Shown one piece after another: positions 7,325-16,092 of a stretch of 37,102 nt of DNA. Below the pieces are notes generated by a model. It made no database searches and was not told where the DNA came from. It worked only from the letters and a program-made list of their open reading frames with translations. Origin of the DNA: a virus; the IMG/VR virus record IMGVR_UViG_3300028827_000070, positions 1 through 37,102 of that record. One strand, written 5' to 3'. Position 1 is the first letter of the stretch, and every line of letters begins with the position of its first letter. A program made the translations under genes and the position numbers.

Positions 7325-8034
7325 TTATTAAATAATCGCAACACCTCCTGAACTACATCGCTTCGTTGGATGTCGTTATTTGATAATTGAGACAGTGTGA
7401 TCATACTGCTTTTCTTCTCGCTCAATAGCTTGATAACGTATTTAAGACCATTGTCTTTATGGATGTCTGTCTGGTCTGTATCTCCTGTGATCACAACTTT
7501 ACAATTGTTGCCGGGCCTGGTCATTAACATTTTAATTTGATTGACTGTGGTGTTTTGCGCCTCGTCCAATACAATATATGCGGCTTTAAATGACCTCCCG
7601 CGCATAAATGCTAGGGGGGATATTTCTATAATTTGTTCATCTAGCATTCGTGCGGTTTCTTGCGGAGAATAAAACTCATGAAGTACATCAAATAAAGGCC
7701 GAGTCCATGGTTCCATCTTTGCATTAATATCCCCGGGCAAAAAGCCGTGTTGCTCGTCGTCGGTTCCAATGGCCGGCCTTGTTAAAACAATCTTTTCTAC
7801 TTTTCCTTCTTTGTATGCTTTAATTGCTGCTAGCATTGCTAGTAGTGTTTTCCCTGTTCCTGCTGGACCAACAGCAAGGACTATTTTTATATCATCATTT
7901 AATAAATCTGCAATATATTTCTCCTGTCCTAAGGACTTTGGTTTAAGTTCTACAGTCTGTTTTTTAACAGGTCTTCTGAATGTAGTAACATTCGAATTTG
8001 GTTGGTGTTTTATTGCTCTTTGTTTTCTTGACAA
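7321..8034 (-). CDS. phoH: PhoH-like ATPase
   Basis: A P-loop ATPase of the PhoH family, common in marine phages; its role in infection is unsettled (RNA metabolism or phosphate-stress links have been proposed). Walker A GPAGTGKT is at residues 56-63, Walker B is YIVLDEAQN, and a GDTDQTDI sensor motif follows. The start is TTG 8034: a near-perfect ribosome site (AAAAGGAG on the minus strand, 8041-8048) sits six bases before it, and the ATG further upstream is out of frame. It is the only convincing minus-strand gene here, convergent with the gene before it (4-base stop overlap) and divergent from the one after. Confidence 0.93.
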   Translation of the reverse strand: MSRKQRAIKHQPNSNVTTFRRPVKKQTVELKPKSLGQEKYIADLLNDDIKIVLAVGPAGTGKTLLAMLAAIKAYKEGKVEKIVLTRPAIGTDDEQHGFLPGDINAKMEPWTRPLFDVLHEFYSPQETARMLDEQIIEISPLAFMRGRSFKAAYIVLDEAQNTTVNQIKMLMTRPGNNCKVVITGDTDQTDIHKDNGLKYVIKLLSEKKSSMITLSQLSNNDIQRSDVVQEVLRLFNN

Positions 8035-8117
8035 TGTACTCTCCTTTTATGTGTTGTCATAATTATTTAATACGCCAAATTTCTAAATAAACAATGCTAA
8101 AATTTAATGAAGGATCT

Positions 8118-8125
8118 GATAAATA
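8118..8125 (+). promoter_or_regulatory. possible variant late promoter GATAAATA
   Basis: One mismatch from TATAAATA, in the divergent intergenic region between phoH and the gene at 8201. If used it would give that gene a leader of about 75 bases, an alternative to the perfect copy at 8188. Confidence 0.3.
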
Positions 8126-8187
8126 TGATACCAGACAATCCCTTCTCTTATATCGGTTGTTATTTGAGTAATTAAAAATACAAGTAA

Positions 8188-8195
8188 TATAAATA
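8188..8195 (+). promoter_or_regulatory. T4-type late promoter TATAAATA
   Basis: A perfect match to the T4 late element, ending five bases before ATG 8201. With the usual late-promoter geometry +1 falls on or next to the ATG, and no Shine-Dalgarno is present, so this transcript also looks leaderless. Confidence 0.65.
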
Positions 8196-8200
8196 CTAGT

Positions 8201-8725
8201 ATGAATGAAGAAACTCTAGCAATCCGCGATATTATTAACAATGTCAAAGAAATTTATATGTCAGAAACGTCGTTGAACATCTTATTAGATTTTGAGCGAG
8301 TTCTGGACACACTAAACATATATGCATACAAAAATTGGAAACTAGGGGAATTAATATATGGTCCACTAGTTGAAAAATATTTTGTTACATGCAGATTCAT
8401 GTGGCCTAAGACTAAGATGCCAGATCCAGCTGGTGCTAAACGACTGACATTATATGGTTGTAAGGTCAATTTTCAAAAAACAACTATCAACTTCCCTGTT
8501 AAAATCAAAGATCCAAACGATTATGAGCCAGGAACAAAGGTTCCTAGAATGGCCAAGACTAATATTTGGATTGTTGAAATTAAAATGCCAAGAGAATTAA
8601 TGAGTGGCATTAGCAAAGCACAACGAGAGTTAACTGATGATAGTGTTGATATTAGTGAACTAGAAGATGCATATGCACAAGGGTTGGATGATATTTCAAC
8701 AAATGATAGCTCAGAGGTATTTTAA
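8201..8725 (+). CDS. conserved marine-phage protein, possibly virion-associated
   Basis: A 174-residue protein similar to a conserved protein of marine T4-like phages that I recall by motifs: NWKLGELIYGPLVEKYFVTC, FMWPKTKMPDPAGAKRL, YGCKVNF and VEIKMPRELM near the C-terminus. I know no function for it. A perfect late promoter TATAAATA precedes it, which suggests late expression and possibly a role in the particle or its assembly. Its stop abuts the next start (TAAATG) so the two form a pair. Confidence 0.8.
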   Translation: MNEETLAIRDIINNVKEIYMSETSLNILLDFERVLDTLNIYAYKNWKLGELIYGPLVEKYFVTCRFMWPKTKMPDPAGAKRLTLYGCKVNFQKTTINFPVKIKDPNDYEPGTKVPRMAKTNIWIVEIKMPRELMSGISKAQRELTDDSVDISELEDAYAQGLDDISTNDSSEVF

Positions 8726-9292
8726 ATGAATACATTATGTGAGGGATTACAATACGGCGACTTAGTTGATTTATTATCAAACAAGATTCATGTAGATGAA
8801 TACAAATCCAAAATGGGTTCAGACGATCAAATTATAGTTCTGACATTTAAAGTAAAGCACAAAAATCCAGCGTTTGATCTGATTAATTTTATAGAAACTG
8901 GTTATGATTATGTACTTGATGCTGATATCAGTACAGGCGAAATAGCACCAAACCAATATCTTGTTTTTGTAGAAATTCCTCGTCGCACCAGAGCTGTTGA
9001 CCAAATATTAGAAATGCTATCAGAAATAGCCAACCTGGTCGAAAATGACATTGAATGGGTAATTGCTTATGGACCCAAAGAACCACGTGAAAAGCAAAAG
9101 TATTATCCAGTAACAAAAGAAAATCTGGAATTATTGATTCCTCTTAGTCCAAAAGAATACAGAGACATACATGATTCTGTAGAAGACGACGAGCTAGAGC
9201 AAATTCAAATGGCTGCTGGTGTTAATACAAACAAAAAAGCGCCAAACAACGATGAGTTAAATGCATTACGAGCACAGGCAGGGCAATTGTAA
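8726..9292 (+). CDS. conserved marine-phage protein paired with the preceding gene
   Basis: 188 residues starting directly after the previous stop. Recognisable family-like stretches are HVDEYKSKMGSDDQIIVLTF, LINFIETGYDYVLDADISTG and YLVFVEIPRRTRA, with a polar tail NTNKKAPNNDELNALRAQAG. The layout of beta strands around a central helix suggests one small alpha/beta domain. Function unknown. Late promoter upstream of the pair and lysis genes immediately downstream place it in the late region. Confidence 0.8.
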   Translation: MNTLCEGLQYGDLVDLLSNKIHVDEYKSKMGSDDQIIVLTFKVKHKNPAFDLINFIETGYDYVLDADISTGEIAPNQYLVFVEIPRRTRAVDQILEMLSEIANLVENDIEWVIAYGPKEPREKQKYYPVTKENLELLIPLSPKEYRDIHDSVEDDELEQIQMAAGVNTNKKAPNNDELNALRAQAGQL

Positions 9293-9293
9293 T

Positions 9294-9800
9294 ATGGAAA
9301 ACAAATGTAAAATTCAAACGTCTATTAAGCTGTCAAAGAATTTTAGATTATATGAATTCTTAAAGAGTCAAACAGCAACTAGATTAGGTATAGACAATAC
9401 GCCAGATATTGGAGTGATTATTAAATTAACTGCACTTAGTAACATGGTTTTGCAGCCAATCCGAGACCATTACGGTAGGTCAGTAAGAATTAACAGCGGG
9501 TTCAGATCATATAAATTAAATGAAGCAATTGGAGGATCTGCAAAATCGCAACATTGCAAAGGTGAAGCTGCTGACATCGAAATTGACGGTCTGTCAAATT
9601 TTGAACTAGCACAATGGATTATTGATAATCTTGAATTCGATCAACTTATTCTTGAGGGATATGATGGATCTTCACCAAACTCAGGATGGGTTCACGTTAG
9701 CTTTAAGAATGATGGCACTAACCGTCGTAAAGTAATGACTGCCGTTTTTAAAAATGGAAAGGCTAGTTACTATAATGGTTTAATGGAATCTGTAGCTTAA
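9294..9800 (+). CDS. endolysin, M15-family zinc peptidase
   Basis: Cuts peptidoglycan cross-peptides at lysis. The M15 signature is clear: SGFRSYKLNEAIGGSAKSQH, with zinc ligands H87 and D94 (motif HxxxxxxD within SQHCKGEAADIE) and the third ligand H134 in GWVHVSF. Start ATG 9294 lies one base after the previous stop; upstream extension would read into that gene. No signal peptide, so export relies on a holin. It opens a complete lysis cassette with two spanin-like genes and a holin. Confidence 0.9.
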   Translation: MENKCKIQTSIKLSKNFRLYEFLKSQTATRLGIDNTPDIGVIIKLTALSNMVLQPIRDHYGRSVRINSGFRSYKLNEAIGGSAKSQHCKGEAADIEIDGLSNFELAQWIIDNLEFDQLILEGYDGSSPNSGWVHVSFKNDGTNRRKVMTAVFKNGKASYYNGLMESVA

Positions 9801-10327
9801 TGATTGGATTAATACTAAAAAAGTTTATTGCTGGTAAATCTAGCGTTTTTGTTTGGGTAACTATAGCGGTTTTGGTAATGAGTCTTGTTGGTGGAGCACT
9901 TTTTTATTATTACAGTACACAACGTAAAATTACAAACCAAGCAAAAGAAATAGCAACACTTCAAATTAACGTTCAAGAAAAGAAAGCAATAATTGAACAA
10001 AAGGATAAAGAGTTGCGACAGCAGCGATTGGTCATTAGGAAACTTAATAAAGAGTTTGCAGATGCCAGAGAGCAAGTTGACAAGTTAAGAAGCAAGTTTA
10101 ACAAGTTAGGCAACGCATCTAAAATCACTAGAGATTTAGGAAAATTAGCAATTGCAAAACCAAAGCTAATTGAACGAGCTATTAATAATGGAACGCAGGA
10201 TGCGTTACGGTGTGTTGAAATTATATCTGGTGCAGAATTAACTGACGTAGAGAAAAAAGCAACAAAACGAAGTGAGATTAACTCTGCTTGTCCAGAGATT
10301 GCTAACCCGAATTATTTACTACATTAA
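9800..10327 (+). CDS. inner-membrane spanin (Rz-like)
   Basis: One N-terminal membrane segment (VFVWVTIAVLVMSLVGGALF, about residues 17-36) is followed by a long periplasmic coiled coil (about 40-110, rich in Lys/Glu/Gln heptads). That is the architecture of an i-spanin, which with an outer-membrane lipoprotein fuses inner and outer membranes at lysis. The start overlaps the endolysin stop (TAATG). Two cysteines in the C-terminal region could make disulfides. Identification rests on topology and context. Confidence 0.8.
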   Translation: MIGLILKKFIAGKSSVFVWVTIAVLVMSLVGGALFYYYSTQRKITNQAKEIATLQINVQEKKAIIEQKDKELRQQRLVIRKLNKEFADAREQVDKLRSKFNKLGNASKITRDLGKLAIAKPKLIERAINNGTQDALRCVEIISGAELTDVEKKATKRSEINSACPEIANPNYLLH

Positions 10328-10333
10328 GCGATT

Positions 10334-10708
10334 ATGAAAAATATTCTAGTATTATTAATAACAACAACTTTACTCAGCGGTTGTGTGTGGCCATGGGGAA
10401 GGAATAATATCCAGGTATCGGCTGAACCAAAAGCTCCACTGTCATTACCAGAAGTTGATGTTTTTGTAAAGGAACCAATTGGGTGGTATATTATTACCCC
10501 AGAAACACAGAAAGAAGTATTTAAGGATTTACAAGACAGGGGGTATGATCCTGTCTTATTTGGACTAACAGATGAAGGTTATGAAAACCTAGCAATTAAT
10601 CAAGCTAAAATGTTGAAATTAATGAGACAGCTCAAAGCACAAGTGTCCGCATTAAAAGAGTATTACATGGAGAGTAACACAGATGACTTCAACCCAAACA
10701 AAAAATGA
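10334..10708 (+). CDS. outer-membrane lipoprotein, probable o-spanin (Rz1-like)
   Basis: A lipoprotein signal peptide with lipobox LLSGC (C17) is followed by a mature chain of about 107 residues with a Pro-rich start (PKAPLSLPEVDVF) and a C-terminal helix (LKLMRQLKAQVSALKEYYME). A short lipoprotein directly after an Rz-like gene is the classic spanin pair. Here the o-spanin gene follows rather than lies inside the i-spanin gene. It overlaps the holin gene by 26 bases. Confidence 0.75.
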   Translation: MKNILVLLITTTLLSGCVWPWGRNNIQVSAEPKAPLSLPEVDVFVKEPIGWYIITPETQKEVFKDLQDRGYDPVLFGLTDEGYENLAINQAKMLKLMRQLKAQVSALKEYYMESNTDDFNPNKK

Positions 10709-11093
10709 AAACATAACAGAGAACAACATCGCTATATCAACAGAACCGAAATGGAAATCATCATGGAGGCCCGCAATTGGATGGGCGTATGTTTTAATCA
10801 TTGTTTTTGACTTTATGGTTGCACCAGTTCTTACTGGAGTGATGTATACATTTGAACAACATATGGCAATACAGCAAGTGTATTATTTGGATAAAAACGG
10901 TGCAACTAAAGAAGAAATCACACAAATGACTAAAGCAATCCCTGCATCTGTTGAATATAAAGTATGGCAACCATTGACCTTACAAGCAAATGGCATTTTT
11001 CATATATTTATGGCTGCTATTCTTAGTGTTGGGTCATACGGCCGATCTAAAGAAAAAATAGAACGTTTGAAAAACGGTATATTTTTAGAGTAA
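10683..11093 (+). CDS. holin
   Basis: 136 residues with two visible hydrophobic segments: WRPAIGWAYVLIIVFDFMVA (about 31-50) and IFHIFMAAILSVGSYG (about 103-118), separated by a soluble loop and ending in charged residues. The SWRPAIGW opening before the first helix resembles the 3TM holin/gene-transfer-agent holin family. Its place at the end of an endolysin-spanin cassette supports the call. It would permeabilise the inner membrane so the signal-less M15 enzyme can reach the wall. Confidence 0.8.
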   Translation: MTSTQTKNENITENNIAISTEPKWKSSWRPAIGWAYVLIIVFDFMVAPVLTGVMYTFEQHMAIQQVYYLDKNGATKEEITQMTKAIPASVEYKVWQPLTLQANGIFHIFMAAILSVGSYGRSKEKIERLKNGIFLE

Positions 11094-11120
11094 ACAAAAC
11101 GCCTTGAATTCGCCCAATTT

Positions 11121-11151
11121 ATCACCATTAAATGGTTAAATGTGTGGTGAT
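11121..11151 (+). promoter_or_regulatory. inverted repeats upstream of dnaJ-like promoter
   Basis: ATCACCA (11121-11127) and TGGTGAT (11145-11151) form a 7-bp inverted repeat with a 17-base interval that itself contains the small palindrome CCATTAAATGG (11125-11135). The right arm overlaps the -35 position of the following promoter. It could be an operator or an end-of-transcript hairpin for the lysis genes. Confidence 0.4.
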
Positions 11152-11175
11152 TAAAAATGCAGGCTATGTTATAAT
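11147..11175 (+). promoter_or_regulatory. extended -10 promoter for dnaJ-clpA, leaderless start
   Basis: TGTTATAAT (11167-11175) is a perfect extended -10 element; the -35 (GTGATT, 17-base spacer) is weak, as is common with extended -10 promoters. The expected +1 is 11182, the A of the ATG. There is no Shine-Dalgarno. Confidence 0.7.
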
Positions 11176-11181
11176 TTCTGC

Positions 11182-11958
11182 ATGAATTATTATAAGATAT
11201 TGGGCGTTTCTAATACTGCGTCTGATGCTGAGATTAAGAAAGCATACCGGCGCCTTGCTTCAAAATATCATCCCGATAAAGATGGGGGCAATGCTGAAAA
11301 ATTCAAAGAGATCCAATTAGCATATGATACTCTGATCAAAAAAACAAAAAAGCAAAAGAAAACGGACCAAGGTAAGAATGACTGGTATCAAGAAGACTAT
11401 GGTTCATATGGTTCATATGGTGTTGAGGAAGAACGGTATTTGTTAATACAATACCATATACCACTTCATATGGCAGTGAATGATGGTGTGTTGAAATTTA
11501 ATATCACGCACTCTCTTATTAAAGACAAAACAATTATAGTAAATGGAAGAATCATTGATGGGTTTAGAGTGTACTCAATTGGTGAAACAATTGATGGAGG
11601 GCAGATAAATCTAACAATTGAATTCGTAATTGACGTGCCTCCACCATTTATGAAGTATTTAACAGACCTGCTATATGAAGTCAAATTGTCAATTTTTGAA
11701 CTGGCAGTTGGTGGGGAAATATTTATTCCTAATCCCAGATCAGCCACTGACAAAATTAAGATTACCTTACCAGCAAACGAAGGATTGCATGTTGGATCAA
11801 AAATCAAAGTACCGGGATATGGATTACCAATTAACCACAAGTCAGCTGATGGCGACTTGTATGTGATAGTGACGGATGTTATAGTTCCAATGGGACTAAC
11901 CGATTCAGATAAACAAATTTTAACGCAACTGAGAGATAGATATGTCAGGATTACCTAA
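11182..11958 (+). CDS. dnaJ: DnaJ-like J-domain cochaperone
   Basis: The N-terminal J domain (about 1-55: [20 protein letters not shown]) carries the HPD tripeptide at residues 30-32 needed to stimulate Hsp70 (DnaK) ATPase. A short Gly/Tyr-rich linker follows (YGSYGSYG), then a substrate-binding beta domain like the DnaJ C-terminal domain. There is no CxxCxGxG zinc finger, so it resembles the CbpA/type II class at 258 residues. It overlaps clpA by 17 bases and shares its promoter, suggesting that it brings clients to DnaK and that the ClpA-like partner acts on the same set. Initiation is probably leaderless. Confidence 0.9.
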   Translation: MNYYKILGVSNTASDAEIKKAYRRLASKYHPDKDGGNAEKFKEIQLAYDTLIKKTKKQKKTDQGKNDWYQEDYGSYGSYGVEEERYLLIQYHIPLHMAVNDGVLKFNITHSLIKDKTIIVNGRIIDGFRVYSIGETIDGGQINLTIEFVIDVPPPFMKYLTDLLYEVKLSIFELAVGGEIFIPNPRSATDKIKITLPANEGLHVGSKIKVPGYGLPINHKSADGDLYVIVTDVIVPMGLTDSDKQILTQLRDRYVRIT

Positions 11959-14227
11959 AGAAATTTCAGAGATTATTGAAGAAACAATCAAACTAGCTGA
12001 TGCACTTAACCATGAATTTTATACATGTGAGCATCTAGGCTATTGCGTTTTGACGCACAACACGTTCCTTGATGTCTTGAGTGAGCTCGACGATAATTAC
12101 GAAAATATGCTAAATGAATATTATCAGTATCTAGAGACATCACAGCCGGATGATACTACTGCTGCACCATCGCCAACAGCATGTATTGAACGAGTATTAT
12201 CGCGGGCATTTACTCAAGTGATGTTTTCATCGCGCAATGAAGCGTTGACACTTGATGTCTTTATGTCATTGCTGCAAGAAGATAATTTAGCAATGCTTTA
12301 TTTTCTAAATACTCACAAATTCGACATTGACGACATTACTAATACTTATTTGGCTATTCACAACATTAGCTCAATTAATACTAGTGGCGAAAAGTCAACT
12401 ATTGCCGGTGGGGAAATGAACGAAGTAGCAGCAGACAAAATCTTATCAGAATACTGCATTAATCTGACAGAGCTCGCAAAGAAAGGCAAGATTGATCCAG
12501 TTATTGGACGGGATGCTGAGCTTGACGAAATCATTGATGTTATGGCTAAGCGGAATAAACGGAATATCTTAATGGTTGGCGAGGCTGGAGTTGGAAAAAC
12601 TGCAATTGCTGAAGGCCTTGCTAATATCATTGCATCTGATGATGTTCCCGAGTATCTAAAAGACAATACTGTTTATAATTTGGATATTGGTAATCTTTTG
12701 GCAGGATGCAAGTACCGTGGCGATTTTGAAGAAAAAGTTAAAAATGTAGTCGCTGCTCTAAAAGTCAAAGGCAAGTCGATTCTGTTCATTGATGAAGCTC
12801 ATCAAATGAAAGGTGCTGGAACTGGGAACAGTGGTGTTGGTCCCGACTTCTCCAATATGATCAAACCAGCACTTACTAAAGGGGATCTGAAAGTAATTGC
12901 GACTACAACATGGGATGAGTATACTCAGTCATTTGAAAAGGACCGAGCACTTATGCGACGGTTCTATAGACTGTCCATTTCTGAGCCAACACCTGCTGTT
13001 GCAAAAGAAATTCTGCTTGGTATTAGGCAGTATTTTGAAGAATTCCATGGCGGCAAAATTACAACAGACGCCATTAATGCAGCAGTTGACTTGAGTGTTA
13101 AGCATCAACCAGATTTGCGACTTCCTGATAAAGCCATTGATCTAATTGATACTGCCGCGGCTCGGAAAAAAGTTAAAAAGAAGTCATTTACAGTTACAAA
13201 GAAAGACATTATTGCGGCCGTAAGTAAGGCAACTGGAATTCCAGACAACCAAATTGGAGCAGATAGCAACCAAATACACAAGAAAAAGCTCAAGAAACTT
13301 AAAGATCGTCTAGCATCGAAAGTCTTTGGACAAGATGATGCCATTGAAAAATTGGTTGAAAAGGTATTAGTTGCTAAGGCAGGACTGAAGCCAGTTAATA
13401 AACCACTTGGGTCATTTTTGTTCATTGGCCCAAGTGGTGTGGGTAAGACTGAGCTTGCAAAGCAGTTGTCAAACGAGTTGAATATGAAACTGATCCGTTT
13501 TGACATGTCTGAGTATCAGGAAAAACACAGCGTAGCTAAACTGATTGGTGCTCCCCCTGGGTATGTTGGATATGATTCTGGAGGTAGCGGGGCATTAATT
13601 GCTGAAATTCAAAAGAATCCTAATGCAATCCTTTTGATGGATGAAGTTGAAAAGGCACACAAAGATGTCCTTAATGTCCTCCTTCAACTAATGGATGATG
13701 GTAGAATTTCTGGTAGCGATGGAAAAACAGCAGACTTTCGTAATGGTATGCTAATTATGACATCTAATCTAGGCGCCGCCGCGGCAGAAAAGCCAACTAT
13801 TGGCTTTGGAAACACGCAACGGACTAATGAAGATACCAAAGCAGTTAAGAACTTCTTCACGCCAGAGTTTAGGAATCGTATTGATGCTATTTGCAAATTT
13901 GATAAACTAGACGAACGTGTCATTGACCAAATTGTTGTTAAATTTATCAATGAGCTAAATGAAATGCTTGAGCAAAAGGGGTATCACGTCCGTGTATCTT
14001 CTTCTGCAAAGAAGCATATTGCAAAAGTAGGATATGACTCTAAGATGGGTGCTAGGCCTATTGCTAGAACCGTATATGAACTAATTACTGTACCGTTGAG
14101 TAAGATTATCTTGTTTGATGATCATGCACCTGGTACTGTCTTTAATGTCGGGTTTAGCGCAAAAGATGAAAAAATTACAATTATGCCGAAAGTAACCGAG
14201 TCAAAAAATGAAACAATTGACGTTTGA
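11942..14227 (+). CDS. clpA: ClpA-like AAA+ unfoldase
   Basis: A 761-residue two-ring Clp ATPase (E. coli ClpA is 758). The N-domain (about 1-150) begins [23 protein letters not shown]-1 has Walker A GEAGVGKT (from residue 213) and [14 protein letters not shown]-2 has GPSGVGKT (from about 499) and Walker [12 protein letters not shown] tripeptide IGF at 620-622, at the position of ClpA's IGL loop, suggests it can dock on host ClpP; ClpB's long middle coiled coil is absent. It would unfold proteins and pass them to ClpP, redirecting host proteolysis, or act alone. The gene start overlaps dnaJ, with GAGAG upstream. Confidence 0.9.
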   Translation: MSGLPKEISEIIEETIKLADALNHEFYTCEHLGYCVLTHNTFLDVLSELDDNYENMLNEYYQYLETSQPDDTTAAPSPTACIERVLSRAFTQVMFSSRNEALTLDVFMSLLQEDNLAMLYFLNTHKFDIDDITNTYLAIHNISSINTSGEKSTIAGGEMNEVAADKILSEYCINLTELAKKGKIDPVIGRDAELDEIIDVMAKRNKRNILMVGEAGVGKTAIAEGLANIIASDDVPEYLKDNTVYNLDIGNLLAGCKYRGDFEEKVKNVVAALKVKGKSILFIDEAHQMKGAGTGNSGVGPDFSNMIKPALTKGDLKVIATTTWDEYTQSFEKDRALMRRFYRLSISEPTPAVAKEILLGIRQYFEEFHGGKITTDAINAAVDLSVKHQPDLRLPDKAIDLIDTAAARKKVKKKSFTVTKKDIIAAVSKATGIPDNQIGADSNQIHKKKLKKLKDRLASKVFGQDDAIEKLVEKVLVAKAGLKPVNKPLGSFLFIGPSGVGKTELAKQLSNELNMKLIRFDMSEYQEKHSVAKLIGAPPGYVGYDSGGSGALIAEIQKNPNAILLMDEVEKAHKDVLNVLLQLMDDGRISGSDGKTADFRNGMLIMTSNLGAAAAEKPTIGFGNTQRTNEDTKAVKNFFTPEFRNRIDAICKFDKLDERVIDQIVVKFINELNEMLEQKGYHVRVSSSAKKHIAKVGYDSKMGARPIARTVYELITVPLSKIILFDDHAPGTVFNVGFSAKDEKITIMPKVTESKNETIDV

Positions 14228-15215
14228 CATCAAAAACTGTCCGGCGCATATTAATTTCTCAGCTAAAGCAGGGGCGGAGCCTCCTCCCCTGCTTAATAAT
14301 TTGCTTGATATACTAACAACTGACAAGTTAATACAACAGTACAATATCGTCAGCACTGCTAACTCTGTGCAGAATATTAATATGTTTCTAGGATCAAAGA
14401 ATAGCATTATTAATGAAAAAACATATGCTTATTATATTGGGTTTGCACTAGGCGATGTCATAAAATATGACGATATTTATTTTTCAAGGTTTGCAAGTAA
14501 TGAATTTACTAATGGGTATTTGCAGTATTTAGATAATAGGAATTTAACATTTAATATTAGTGTCGATACAAATAGAGTGGCTATTAGCAAAACACTCGAT
14601 GCATGCAAATACACTAGTATATCCGATGTGCTTGTTGCGCTATTGGATGAATTTAATAGTTTTATATCAACCAAATATAATGATGTTAATATTAGTATAC
14701 AGAACGGATCATATGCGATATATTGTAATGATTTTGAGTGCTTATGTGATGTTGCTAGCTTTTTGACTGGTGAGCTCATATTAGAGCCTGAACAACACAC
14801 CAAAGATACTAACGGTGATCAGTTCTTGCCATGTCTTCTTGTAAAGAATTTACCAAAATTACAACTGAAAATGTTCAGCAAAATACATCGTATTTATCTT
14901 GTTGATGAAAAGTATGCTGAGCCTATTAGGAATGGTTATGTATTAACTCATGTAATTCCAAAAAAATTCAAATACAGAGGACTATTTGTAGTAAATAGCT
15001 CAGAAAAAAAGGCAGCGGCTGCATTAATAAAAAGGTTATATGATAATGATGACATTTATTTATCGCCGAACTCTTCAATTGTAAAAAATGGAAAGCTACC
15101 AAAATCACACGGTACTATTGCAATTGCATACAGTGATGACGCTATTGTAACAGCGTTGGGTTTGTGCGGGGCAACCGAAATTAAAAAAATAAAATTAATG
15201 CATGTGACAAAATGA
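14208..15215 (+). CDS. unknown protein, first of four tandem paralogs
   Basis: 335 residues; no known domain recognised. The start overlaps clpA by 20 bases. Near the N-terminus a GC-rich hairpin segment encodes AGAEPPPLL, unlike the AT-rich rest. The C-terminal half shows a pattern repeated in the next three genes: a strand-helix unit (GLFVVNSSEKKAAAALIKRL), a short strand DDIYLSP with SSIVKN, a Lys/Ser linker, then AIVTALGLCGATEIKKIKLM at the end. Soluble, no signal peptide. Very AT-rich, like its sisters. Function unknown; position after the chaperone pair and before late genes gives no firm clue. Confidence 0.75.
   Translation: MKQLTFDIKNCPAHINFSAKAGAEPPPLLNNLLDILTTDKLIQQYNIVSTANSVQNINMFLGSKNSIINEKTYAYYIGFALGDVIKYDDIYFSRFASNEFTNGYLQYLDNRNLTFNISVDTNRVAISKTLDACKYTSISDVLVALLDEFNSFISTKYNDVNISIQNGSYAIYCNDFECLCDVASFLTGELILEPEQHTKDTNGDQFLPCLLVKNLPKLQLKMFSKIHRIYLVDEKYAEPIRNGYVLTHVIPKKFKYRGLFVVNSSEKKAAAALIKRLYDNDDIYLSPNSSIVKNGKLPKSHGTIAIAYSDDAIVTALGLCGATEIKKIKLMHVTK
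14266..14294 (+). other. strong GC-rich hairpin inside the first paralog gene
   Basis: Perfect 9-bp arms AAGCAGGGG (14266-14274) and CCCCTGCTT (14286-14294) with an 11-base GC-rich loop. It stands out in AT-rich sequence, 58 bases after the ATG and just past the end of clpA. No T-run follows, so it is not a textbook terminator; it could be an attenuator, an mRNA end-stabiliser or a small inserted palindrome. Confidence 0.6.
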
Positions 15216-15228
15216 ATGAGTAATTAAA

Positions 15229-16092
15229 ATGAATAGCAAGGCAATAAAACAGTTAGAACGGTATCTTAGTAAAATTCGAAAGAGCGGCTGGGTGACTACT
15301 ATCGGTAATGATATTAACAAGGCGCTTAGTCGATACAGGAGGGTAACTCATACTTTTGCAACTAAAAGGACACTAACGATTAATAATGACTTAGTCGTGA
15401 CAAAAGCGACTAATTTTTATACAATCAATAACAATACTTATGCCAATAAGTTATCTATTCCTATATATTGTAAGAAAGATTATAAAAGCAGAAATAGCCG
15501 GTGGTTACTAGCATCAATTTTAGAATCCGTTGAATTAATAAAGGCAGGATATGGTAATTCAACAGATGTACAAATCAAAACAACGGGCTATGATCGTAAA
15601 ATTTTCTTTAGCTACCAAAAAATAGCAACAATTGAGGTCTATACAAAGGACAGGATTGAAGCAATCCTAATATATGATGACCTTGTTTCAGAATTAACAG
15701 ATTATTATATTGGTGAAATATTATTGCTGACTCATGAGTCGCAAAAAATAGCAGATATTTACAACTCTGGTTTTATTTCATGCAGCACAAAGGCATACAG
15801 AAATTATACATTAAGGGCAAAACTAAAATTACCAAATGATGAAAAAACAGCCAAGTCAATTGTTAGTGTGGTCAAACAACTAGATAAGGAAGATGTTATA
15901 TATGGAAATACTAGTATTTTTGCCCGCGAGATTGAATTGAGCGACGGTAATGGCAATAGCCGTTCACATGCAATGAAAAAAACATTTGCAAAGAAGACAG
16001 CAACATGTTATATTAAAAATGAGCAAATCTTGTTGTTTCTTGAAATGTCAGGAGCAAAAGTAATCAAATTGCACAAACTTAAACACATATGA
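15229..16092 (+). CDS. unknown protein, second of four tandem paralogs
   Basis: 287 residues, basic N-terminus (LERYLSKIRKSGWVTTIGND). It shares with its neighbours a mid-region of strand, helix, strand (RWLLASILESVELI then DVQIKTTGYDRKIFFSYQ) and a C-terminal block: LRAKLKLPNDEKTAKSIVSV, DVIYGNTSIFARE, a polar linker with SRSHAMKK, and finally QILLFLEMSGAKVIKLHKL. No family recognised and no catalytic pattern evident. Its stop overlaps the next start (ATGA), so the genes are cotranslated. AT-rich: for example bases 15421-15480 contain only 14 G/C of 60. Confidence 0.75.
   Translation: MNSKAIKQLERYLSKIRKSGWVTTIGNDINKALSRYRRVTHTFATKRTLTINNDLVVTKATNFYTINNNTYANKLSIPIYCKKDYKSRNSRWLLASILESVELIKAGYGNSTDVQIKTTGYDRKIFFSYQKIATIEVYTKDRIEAILIYDDLVSELTDYYIGEILLLTHESQKIADIYNSGFISCSTKAYRNYTLRAKLKLPNDEKTAKSIVSVVKQLDKEDVIYGNTSIFAREIELSDGNGNSRSHAMKKTFAKKTATCYIKNEQILLFLEMSGAKVIKLHKLKHI

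Noticed and set aside
12897-13094. Short + strand ORF inside clpA
   Set aside because: It is an alternative frame of a well-supported gene, with no ribosome site.
13402-13448. 10-bp inverted repeat ACCACTTGGG / CCCAAGTGGT inside clpA
   Set aside because: It lies across the conserved Walker A region with a 27-base gap; codon choice explains it and no function is suggested.
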